Shown piece after piece: positions 26,909 to 35,700 of a DNA stretch of 64,000 bases. Source of the DNA: Chitinophaga niastensis (lineage in GTDB: Bacteria > Bacteroidota > Bacteroidia > Chitinophagales > Chitinophagaceae); assembly GCF_003014755.1 (NCBI RefSeq), contig NZ_PYAW01000001.1, positions 1,798,001 through 1,862,000 of the forward strand, written 5' to 3'. A model generated the notes under the pieces. That model saw nothing but the letters and a program-made list of their open reading frames with translations. It had not been told where the DNA came from and made no database searches. The first letter of the stretch is position 1; each line of letters opens with the position of its first letter. The position numbers were made by a program, and so were the translations under genes.

Positions 26909-28081
26909 ATGACTAAAGTTTTTTTAAAGAAGCAGATACAGAACAGGGTATTACAAGGGCATCCCTGGATTTTTGGCAATGAAGTAGCCGAAATTAAGGG
27001 AGACGTAAATGCCGGTGATATTGTGGATGTATACACACACAAAGGCTTTTTCCTTGGTCGTGGGTATATCAATCCGCAATCGCAGATACTGGTACGACTG
27101 CTTACCCGTGATAAAAATGAAGAGATAAACCCTGAATTCTTTTATCGCCGCCTGTTGAAATGCTGGGAATACCGCCAGAAACTCGGCTATGTGGAAAACT
27201 GCCGCCTGGTTTACGGTGAAGCAGATGAGATGCCGGCCCTGGTGATAGATAAATTCAATGATTACTTTGTGCTGCAAACGCTGGCACTGGGTATGGAGAA
27301 ATGGAAAGATGCCATCGTAGATGCCCTTAACCGTATATTCTCACCCAAAGGGATCTATGAGCGTAATGACGTACCAGTAAGGGAACTGGAAGGTATGGCA
27401 CAACAAAAAGGTTTCCTCAGTGCTCCTTTCGATACCAATCTGATCATCAATGAAAATGGCCTTAAATTTCATGTGGATATAGTAAATGGCCAGAAGACCG
27501 GCTATTTCCTGGATCAGCAGGATAACCGTCGTGAGATTAAGCATATTGTAAAAGGCGCTGATGTATTGGAAGGGTTCTGCTATACCGGTACTTTCTCCTG
27601 CCATGCTGGTTTTTATGGTGCTAAAAGCGTACTGGGACTGGATATTTCTGAAACGGCTGTAAATACTGCCCGTAAAAATGCGGAGCTGAATAACCTGCAG
27701 GATATCTGTCAATTCCAGGCTGTTAATGCTTTTGATCAGCTGAAACAATGGACTTCCGAACAAAGGAAGTTTGATGTGGTTATTTTAGATCCGCCGGCTT
27801 TCACCAAAAGCCGTGAGAATATTCAGAAAGCAGTGACTGGCTATAAAGAGATTAATCTGCGTGGTATGAAGTTGCTGAAACCAGGTGGATTCCTGGTAAC
27901 TGCTTCCTGCACAAACCTCGTATCGCCTAATCTTTTCCTGGAAACAATAGACGCAGCTGCCAAAGATGCCAAGAAGAAATTGCGCCAGGTTACTTTTCAG
28001 ACACAGGCACAGGATCATCCTATTTTGAGAAATATTGAGAACACTACCTATCTGAAATTCCTGATAGTAGAAGTTTCCTGA
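26909..28081 (+). CDS. RlmI-like PUA-SAM rRNA methyltransferase
   Basis: A 390-aa protein with an N-terminal PUA domain (residues 1-75; HPWIFGNEV), a linker beta domain, and a class I SAM domain with GFCYTGTFSCHAGFYGA (motif I), DPPAFTKSRENI (catalytic motif) and a Cys-containing SCTNLV segment. This is the layout of RlmI, which makes m5C1962 in 23S rRNA. With the RlmK-type gene at 23693 it places two 23S rRNA methyltransferases on either side of dnaJ-grpE. A bidirectional terminator follows 25 bp after the stop. Confidence 0.9.
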   Translation: MTKVFLKKQIQNRVLQGHPWIFGNEVAEIKGDVNAGDIVDVYTHKGFFLGRGYINPQSQILVRLLTRDKNEEINPEFFYRRLLKCWEYRQKLGYVENCRLVYGEADEMPALVIDKFNDYFVLQTLALGMEKWKDAIVDALNRIFSPKGIYERNDVPVRELEGMAQQKGFLSAPFDTNLIINENGLKFHVDIVNGQKTGYFLDQQDNRREIKHIVKGADVLEGFCYTGTFSCHAGFYGAKSVLGLDISETAVNTARKNAELNNLQDICQFQAVNAFDQLKQWTSEQRKFDVVILDPPAFTKSRENIQKAVTGYKEINLRGMKLLKPGGFLVTASCTNLVSPNLFLETIDAAAKDAKKKLRQVTFQTQAQDHPILRNIENTTYLKFLIVEVS

Positions 28082-28106
28082 GAATAATTTATCTATATAA
28101 AAAAAG

Positions 28107-28136
28107 AAAAAGTCACGATACTTATCGTGACTTTTT
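28107..28136. terminator. Bidirectional terminator between convergent genes
   Basis: AGTCACGAT/ATCGTGACT forms a 9-bp stem with a 4-nt loop, flanked by an A run on the left and a T run on the right. It therefore serves both the RlmI-like gene (plus) and the small T9SS gene (minus). Confidence 0.85.
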
Positions 28137-28159
28137 TATGAATACCAGATGAGGTTTTT

Positions 28160-28513
28160 TTACTTAACTACATTGAATTTCCCTGATTCTATCAGGTTTC
28201 CCCGCTGATCGCGCAGCTGGAATATGTATATTCCGTTGTAATAATTATCAAGACTTACAGTAGTACGATCGCTTATCGCTTTCAGTTGCTCCATTTTCTT
28301 TCCCAGAAAATTATAAACAATAAGATCGTATATCTGGTCGTTATTATGTTGTTGAATTTGAAAATTGATAATTGTAGTAGCAGGGTTGGGATATAATTTC
28401 ACAATTTTACTACCCCCATCCGAATTAGGTTGGGATTTGTCGCTTTGAGCCTTACCAATGAAGGAAAAAAGACTTAAAACTATTATGAGAACTAGGGTAG
28501 AGGTTTTCCACAT
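28160..28513 (-). CDS. Minimal T9SS protein: signal peptide plus type A sorting domain only
   Basis: A 117-aa protein. Residues 1-23 are a signal peptide (ends GKAQ), residues about 24-36 a short polar linker, and residues about 37-117 a complete Por_Secre_tail (type A) sorting domain: VKLYPNPATTIINFQ at its start, then YNFLGKKM, YNGIYIFQLRD and a C-terminal GKFNVVK. There is no passenger domain. Such domains normally end large secreted cargo and are cut off on export. It may be a relic of a larger cargo, or a genuine small secreted protein. The gap of 187 bp to the upstream PorP/SprF gene suggests its own promoter, though no exact -7 box was found. Confidence 0.85.
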   Translation of the reverse strand: MWKTSTLVLIIVLSLFSFIGKAQSDKSQPNSDGGSKIVKLYPNPATTIINFQIQQHNNDQIYDLIVYNFLGKKMEQLKAISDRTTVSLDNYYNGIYIFQLRDQRGNLIESGKFNVVK

Positions 28514-28700
28514 AGTGTTATAAAAATAAAGATTTTTTCAAATATTTCCTAATTTTTGTTTGACGAATTCATACACTCCAAAGGCCCTATTTCTTCATAA
28601 AAATAACAAACCACGAGCCATATTGTTAGCATTCCGCCTCATTTTAGGTAAATTTTAACGCTTGATAAATAAACTTAATAATGTATTGATTGTCAGCTTT

Positions 28701-29732
28701 TTAGAAGCGAGGGCAATTCAAGCTTTCCAGCGTTGTATTCCTGCTGTTTAAAAATCCTTTGAAAACCAATGATATTTCGAAGCCGCCAAAAGTTTGGCTG
28801 GCTGTTCTGAGTTGGGAGATATTGGTATCATAACTCATCGCGATCTCATATTTCTCCATATCTATTTTTATAGTAGGAATGATGGCATCATTCCAGCGCA
28901 GGAAGAGCCCGCCATAAATAGCTCTGGTGGATTCCAATCCCTGGTTCATTAATCCATACCCTATCAAAGCGCCGCCAATATATTCTGAATAAGTACCCTG
29001 GTGTAACTGATTATAATGAGCAATCACCTTTACCCTCTCATCCACAGGTATGGTAATACCCGCGTTGAAGGTGATTTTTGGCTCCAGCTGAATATTTTTA
29101 TCATTGTAGAAAGATATTCTCGGACTGTTGAAATGGAAATATCCTGCCCCGATAAAGTAGTTCACATCTTCCCTTATCACACCGTTATAACTCAATCCCA
29201 CACCTGCATCCAGGTAGCTGTAGCCTTTGAGCGCCAGTTTACCTTCTTCTCCGGTAGATGATGCCGGGTCAAAGCGTCCGTTGGTATATTGGTTATTGAA
29301 GGTCATGTTGGTAGGATCAAACTGACGCTGCACCAATCCGCCCATGAAACCTAATGAGAGGAAACTGCTTTTATCTGCATCGAGGGATTTATGATAGTTG
29401 ATAGCCGGAAAGATCTGTGTAGACTGTAGTTTGGAGGTACCCGCCCTGTCATACGTAAGTTGTAAACCGGTAGTCAGGTAGTCGTTGCTACGGCCCACCG
29501 GAAATTTAATTTCGCCACTCACTGTACCTGTCTGATAAGGAATGGTGACACTGTTCCATTGGTTGCGATATACCGCCTGAACGCGCACATCTCCGTTGAA
29601 AATGCCTATCAGTGCAGGGTTGCGTAGTATAGGTGTTTCATAGAACTGTGACAGGTGTATATCCTGTGCATACAGGCGGGAGGCACCTGTAAGGCAAACT
29701 ATCGCCAGTAATATGCGGTATACGGTTTTCAT
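28701..29732 (-). CDS. PorP/SprF family T9SS outer-membrane protein (second copy)
   Basis: A 343-aa barrel protein. Signal peptide ends SRLYAQ (residue 23), then the family opening DIHLSQFYETPILRNPALIG. It lies 19 bp downstream of the 947-aa cargo gene on the same strand and so is probably the membrane partner for the two PKD cargo proteins upstream. It parallels the cargo-PorP arrangement at 9020-13771. Confidence 0.93.
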   Translation of the reverse strand: MKTVYRILLAIVCLTGASRLYAQDIHLSQFYETPILRNPALIGIFNGDVRVQAVYRNQWNSVTIPYQTGTVSGEIKFPVGRSNDYLTTGLQLTYDRAGTSKLQSTQIFPAINYHKSLDADKSSFLSLGFMGGLVQRQFDPTNMTFNNQYTNGRFDPASSTGEEGKLALKGYSYLDAGVGLSYNGVIREDVNYFIGAGYFHFNSPRISFYNDKNIQLEPKITFNAGITIPVDERVKVIAHYNQLHQGTYSEYIGGALIGYGLMNQGLESTRAIYGGLFLRWNDAIIPTIKIDMEKYEIAMSYDTNISQLRTASQTFGGFEISLVFKGFLNSRNTTLESLNCPRF

Positions 29733-29751
29733 GTTGGCCAGGTTAAAAGAA

Positions 29752-32595
29752 TTATCTGAGTAATGTTACGTTGCCTTTCATCCGAAAAAATTCGTTGGTA
29801 TCGCAGTATGCTTCAATGAAGTAAATATATACATCTGAAGGTTGTGGCTTGCCGTTGAAGGTGCCATTCCATCCTGCGCTGATATCTTCTATGTTAATAT
29901 GTTCCCGGTGAAATACTTCTTGCCCCAGGCGGTTAAAAATGCGAAATGATTTGATGAAACTTATTCCTTTACCACGTGGATAAAAGATATCATTCTGCCC
30001 GTCGCCATTAGGGCTGAAAGTATTTGGTATAAACATCACGTCTGTGTTGCAAATAAGATCTATGTTCATTACATCACTTTTCGTGCAGCCGTACTGGTTA
30101 GTAGCGGTAACACTATAGGTCATGGGTTTGCGCACAGCCGCCGTTACAAACGGAGAGGAAGGATTGTCCAGGTAATCTGTGGGGGACCACGACCATTTCA
30201 CAATGTCCGGACTGCCACTGGCCATCAACTTCACAATATCGCCTACCATCACTGTCTGATCTTTTCCCGCGCTGACATCAGGTACGGGCTTCACTGCTAT
30301 TTTAATTGAAAGTGGCGCACTCATTGGGCACAAGGCATCGTTGGTACCAGTTACCTGGTAGGTGATGTCCGCTATAGGTGTAGATACCGGGCTGGCGATG
30401 GTGTTATTAGTTAAACCGGTAACCGGTGTCCAGTCGTAGATAGCAGCACCGGAAGCCTGCATTTTTACAGAGCTGCCATAGCATACAATGGTATCATTAC
30501 TAACCGTCAGGTTTACTTTAGGTACCACTGCAATATCCACAGAGTCAAATACCGTACAGCCGTAACTGTTAGATGCCTGTACCAGGTAGCGGGCATTGCT
30601 AACAGGAGAAACGATGGGGGCCGGGCAAAAAATGCAACTGATATTGTTTGCGGAGAGCCACTGTATATTGCCGTCTGACGAGGCATTGAGACCTACACTG
30701 TTCCCTTCACATATTTTAGGTTGTAGTGCAGCAGCACGTACATAAGGTGTTGGATTAATGTTGATGTTTTTGCTAATAGAGTCCTGGCAATTGCGGGCAT
30801 CTGTTATCACCAGTTTCACCAGCTGGCCACCGGAAGTAGAATACCTGGTGGCAGGGGGCGTTTGCGAGATGGATAATTGTCCGTTGCCAAGATCCCAGCT
30901 CCAGTTGGTAACAGGAATATTAGGAGAGGTAACAGTAGTATTGATGAATGTAACCGGTTGTCCTGCGCAGGTAGAAGGGCCTGTAGTAAAATTTGCCTGT
31001 GGTGCCAGGATGTTAATATCAGCACTTTTATACACGATATCATCGCAATAGGCGGGGTTCTTGTAATGGACTGTCAACTGGTCATTGAAGGTGCCTGCTA
31101 TCGCCCATGTTTTCACATAAGTTTGATCTGTAGTGGTATAAACAGTTCCATCGCCCAGTTGCCAGGTATAGCTGGAAACCAGTCCCAGTGGCACGTTCAG
31201 GACTTCATAGGTGGCCTTTCCGCCGCGACAGATAGAACTTACACCGGTAGTGAAGTCGGCTTTAAAATTGTATACTGTCTGGAAACTGCTGCTATTGCAG
31301 TTATTGCCGGTTTCTCCGATGGTGAGCCGAACGGTATAATTACCGGGTGTAGTATAAGTATGTACCGCATCCTGCGTATTTACGGTTGGTGAGTTATCAC
31401 CGAAATCCCATATGAAGGTAGAGTTGACGTTGATTCCTATGGAGTTATTGGTAAAGATGAATTTGCTTTTATTGCTACAGTCGCGTACCACTGCAAACTG
31501 AGATACAGGGCCGGTTACCGCTACAGTGGCCGGTGTTGCAGTAGTAAAGCAGCCGTTGAGGCCAGCTTTCATTTGCACGGTGAGGTTACCATTGGCAGTA
31601 AAAGTATGTTTGATATCATTGGCGGGGCCTTCTGCTGTTTGGCTATCGCCAAAGTTCCAGCTATAGGTATCCGCAAAATTTGCATTGGCCAGCAATCTTA
31701 CCGGATCACCCACACAGGTGCTGGTAGGTGAAACGCTGAAGCTCACATTGGTAGGAGGATTGCCGGTATGTACGTATTTATCGAATGATTTGGTGGTGGT
31801 ACATCTATTTTGCGTGTTTACGGTAACGCCCACATTGTAGGTACCTGTTTGCGTATAGGCGTGGGTAGCATTTCCGTTATTGGTGGTTTGTGTGTTGCCG
31901 TCGCCGAATGTCCAGATCCAGGAAGTCACGGGGTCGTTTACACCATTCGTGGAAGTGGCGGAAAATGTTGCTGTATAAGGAACACAGCCGGATACCGGGG
32001 AACTTAGTGTTATTTCCGGTAGTGAAACATCTATGTAAGCTGGTTTTTTTAATATTGCCGTACAGCCGTTAATGTTAGTAACGGAGAGTGTGACATCATA
32101 TTTTCCTGCTGTAGTATAGTTGTGCGGATAGAAGGCATTACTGGTGGTTACCGGTGGAGTGCCATCGCCAAAGTCCCATACGCGGCTTGCGGCGTTGGGC
32201 GTGGCATCTGTAAAGTTGGCCGTGTATATTTTACAGCTTTTGGTAACATCTGCAGAGAAAGCTATTTGCGGGGTAGTACCTATAACGATGTCGCGCCAAT
32301 AGGTGCTGCTGCTATTGCTGTATTGTACTGTAAGCGTTATTTTTACTGGTCCGCCTGTAGTATAGGTAATTTGTGGTGACGGATCATGAGAAGTTCTGCC
32401 ATCTCCAAAATCCCAGCTATAACCGGTGGGTGTTCCTGTGCTGGTATTCTTAAAAGTAAGGGTTACAGGTGTGCATAATGTAGCAGGGGCTGCAGTATAG
32501 GTAAAGTTAGCCTGCTGGGCCAGTAACCAGTTTGCTTGCAAGAGGAATATCAGGAGCAGTAATGCCCTAAAACACTTTGCCTGTAGGTATTTCAT
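29752..32595 (-). CDS. T9SS type B cargo with about seven PKD modules
   Basis: A 947-aa secreted protein. I start at ATG 32595 (MKYLQAKCFRALLLL), which gives a clean signal peptide ending LLAQQ; an in-frame ATG at 32631 adds 12 residues. About seven PKD modules follow (SWDFGDGRT, VWDFGDGTP, WTFGDGNT, WNFGDSQT, WDFGDNSP, WQLGDGTV, WDLGNGQL), then Ig-like segments and a C-terminal CHU_C sorting domain (MFIPNTFSPNGDGQND to GNVTLLR). It sits between a larger cargo gene and a PorP/SprF gene on the same strand. Likely a surface adhesin or filament component; the binding partner is unknown. Confidence 0.9.
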   Translation of the reverse strand: MKYLQAKCFRALLLLIFLLQANWLLAQQANFTYTAAPATLCTPVTLTFKNTSTGTPTGYSWDFGDGRTSHDPSPQITYTTGGPVKITLTVQYSNSSSTYWRDIVIGTTPQIAFSADVTKSCKIYTANFTDATPNAASRVWDFGDGTPPVTTSNAFYPHNYTTAGKYDVTLSVTNINGCTAILKKPAYIDVSLPEITLSSPVSGCVPYTATFSATSTNGVNDPVTSWIWTFGDGNTQTTNNGNATHAYTQTGTYNVGVTVNTQNRCTTTKSFDKYVHTGNPPTNVSFSVSPTSTCVGDPVRLLANANFADTYSWNFGDSQTAEGPANDIKHTFTANGNLTVQMKAGLNGCFTTATPATVAVTGPVSQFAVVRDCSNKSKFIFTNNSIGINVNSTFIWDFGDNSPTVNTQDAVHTYTTPGNYTVRLTIGETGNNCNSSSFQTVYNFKADFTTGVSSICRGGKATYEVLNVPLGLVSSYTWQLGDGTVYTTTDQTYVKTWAIAGTFNDQLTVHYKNPAYCDDIVYKSADINILAPQANFTTGPSTCAGQPVTFINTTVTSPNIPVTNWSWDLGNGQLSISQTPPATRYSTSGGQLVKLVITDARNCQDSISKNININPTPYVRAAALQPKICEGNSVGLNASSDGNIQWLSANNISCIFCPAPIVSPVSNARYLVQASNSYGCTVFDSVDIAVVPKVNLTVSNDTIVCYGSSVKMQASGAAIYDWTPVTGLTNNTIASPVSTPIADITYQVTGTNDALCPMSAPLSIKIAVKPVPDVSAGKDQTVMVGDIVKLMASGSPDIVKWSWSPTDYLDNPSSPFVTAAVRKPMTYSVTATNQYGCTKSDVMNIDLICNTDVMFIPNTFSPNGDGQNDIFYPRGKGISFIKSFRIFNRLGQEVFHREHINIEDISAGWNGTFNGKPQPSDVYIYFIEAYCDTNEFFRMKGNVTLLR

Positions 32596-32723
32596 AGGTT
32601 GCACAGGTTTTCCATAACTATTTGATACCACAAATTAACGAAAAAAATATATATTAAATTTATGATTGTTTATATTTTCTCATTTATTGGTGCTATCAGA
32701 TAGTTATGGAAAAGCCCGAAAGA

Positions 32724-35700
32724 CTATCTGATCAGGGTTACATTTCCTTTCAGCACATAAACAGCTCCTGCATCGCACACTACTTCCACGTAATACACAA
32801 ATACATCCGGGTTTAGCGGCGTCCCCTTAAATCGTCCATCCCACCCCATTGCAGGGTCGTCTGCATTAACACCGGCCCGCTCAAATACCATTTGTCCCCA
32901 GCGGTTATATATCCTGAAAATGCGCACGGTTTGCATGCCTTTGCCCCGGATATAAAAAACATCGTTCTGCCCATCTCCATTGGGAGAGAAAGAGTTGGGA
33001 ATGAATATATTTCCCTCATTACAAACCAGTTTGATGGACACAGCAGCGGAGCTTACACAGCCAAATTGATTGGTAACAGCCACATGATAAGTAATATTCC
33101 CTTTTGGAGTAGCCGTAGGCGTTAGACAGTCGTAGCAGCTCAGCCCTGTTTGCGGTGTCCACACTATGTTGGTAATATCGTTACTGCCCGTTACCGGCAG
33201 CGGCAGGATAGAGCCGGTGGTAGCCACTATATCAGGACCGGCATTTACCTGTGGCGCCGGGCGCACATATACCCTGGCCAATGCTGTATCTGTGAAACAA
33301 CCGCCATTATCGTAACCTACTACCTGGTAGGTGATGTTGCCATCGGGATTGGCGATGGGGTTCGCCACATCAGTACGATCGAGTCCTCTCGCCGGAATCC
33401 ACTGATAACGTAAGGCGCCACCTGCCAGCATTTGCGTGCTTTTACCTGCGCATATCTCTGCATCCTGTGCAAATATGCGGAATGGTTGGGTAACTGTAAC
33501 CCGCACCTCTCCTTTATTCGTACATCCGAATTCGTTAGTAGCCAGCACCTGGTATATCGTATCCATGTTGGGCGTTATCTGTGGCGACTGGCTGGTGTTG
33601 TCGGAGATCTTATAGTTTGTCCAGTTTACAATTACATTGGGCGTTGTATTGGCTTGCAGCTGTAAGGCTGCACCGCGGCATATATTAGCCAATACAGGAG
33701 ATGGATTTAATGCCGGCGACGGATTCACCACTATTTGAGTGGTGGCCTTAGTGGGGCAGGAACCATCGCCATTGGTAATGGTTAATTCTACCGGTATAGT
33801 ACCTACGTTGTTTAAGGTTATTTCCGGTGGTGTTTGTACCGCGAACTCCTTGTCGGGAGACACCTTCCACAACCATGTTGTGCCTGGCAGATTTTTAGCA
33901 TCACTGCCGGACAGCTGTATTTTTCCGGATACACATAATGGTAAAATTGGCGCAATTACCGGCTGTGGCTTTGGTGGAATAATAACGGGCAATGTTTTTT
34001 CATCTTTGCAGCCATAGGCACTGGTAACCACCAGTTTTGCATTGGATGTTCCTGGTTGTGTGTAGTTGAATGATCCGTCAAAGCTGGCAGCTATATTGTT
34101 CGGATCACCAGGCACACCAAAACTCCAGGCATTCGTGAAATCCAGTGCCAATGAGTCTTTCGTCAGCGTTTTACTATTGTTATGAAACGTTACCACGCCG
34201 CCGCCGCAGGCCTGGGCATTATCTACCGTAAAATCTGCGATGGTTTTATCTACAATGATCCTATCATTACCTACTGCTTTAACAGCGCAGCCCTGATCAT
34301 CTGTCAGTGATACGCGCGGGTAATAAATGCCGGATTGTATATAAGTATGAGGAGGAGAAACGGGTGTCGTGCTCGTGATAACAGTACCATCGTCAAAATC
34401 CCACATGTAGCTGACTGTCTTAACTGCAGTGGCACTGATACTTACAGGCAATGGCACGCAACCGGTTGTGGGAGTGGTATTCATGGTGCCATCGGGGCCT
34501 TTGATGGTAAGTGGCAGTGTGTCGGCACTGGAGCAGCCACCTTCCGAATAAACGGTGAGTATTACATCATATTTTTTGGCCCTTGCATAAATATGTTCAT
34601 CCGGATCATTTTTAGCAGAGAAACCATTATCTCCAAAATTCCATTCAGACTTTATAAAGTCAGTAGAGGTGTTGGTAAACAGCACCTTCACAGGCGGACA
34701 TAAATCCAGGTTACCAGGGATTGTAAAGGATGCTTTTGGATTTGGCACCTTTACTACATTTGTTTTGGTGACCTGGTCTGTACAACTTTCTGCGGTAGTG
34801 ATTTTCAGCGTTACATTATAATTGCCCGGCGTTGTATATATTTTGGTGGGCTGCTTGCCGGTGCCGGTGGTATTATCTCCAAAATTCCAGGCATAATTGA
34901 TCGCATTGGGAGTAGATTGATCAACGAATGTGAAGTCCTTATCCAGACAGGCAATATTTACCGGTAGCATAAAATCAGCGGTAACCTGTTCAAATATGAT
35001 ATCTTTTGAGGCTTTTACTTTACAACCGAATTTGTCGATAGTATTGAGTATTACCGTATAGGTGTTTACGTTAGTATATATGTGTTTGGTATTTAACGGT
35101 TGTGTGCTATAATCTACTACAGGGCTCAGATCGCCGAAATCCCAGCTCCACTTTGTGATTTCGTTACCGACATTGAATGTGGATTTATCTGTAAAAGTGA
35201 TCTCTTCTCCCTTACATTTCTTACCGGTAAAATCAAAATCTGCTGTGTGGCCATATACTGTGATCGTTACGGGAGGAGCGTCTCTTTTGCAATCATTTTT
35301 ATCTGTAATAGTTAGCTTGATGGTAAAGGTGCCTATTTGATTATATTGATGGGATATCCCATCGGCCGGATTAAAAGCGAATCCTGCAAGGTCAGTTGTA
35401 TTGCCATCTCCCCAATCCCAGAAGTATTCATTGATATTATCCGGGTTCAGCGGACCGAGTGTTATGTTTATTTTGTCACCCTGGCAGATGCTTGTTTTAT
35501 CTGCTGTTATGATCGGTTTTTCATCAATAATATTGACTGATTGTTTGGAGGTAGAAGTACAGGTTCCATTGTCAATAATAAGTGTTACCTGCTTGATACC
35601 AGTTGTTTTATAATGAAAATCCGGGCTTTGTAATGTGGATGTAGCACCTCCTTCGCCAAAATCCCAAAGCCAGGTTTTTATGACGGTGGGAATCGGGCCA

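Noticed and set aside
26689..27072. N-terminal extension of grpE by 128 codons
   Set aside because: The extension runs through an intergenic palindrome and the start of the divergent gene; GrpE begins at MTENEKDM.
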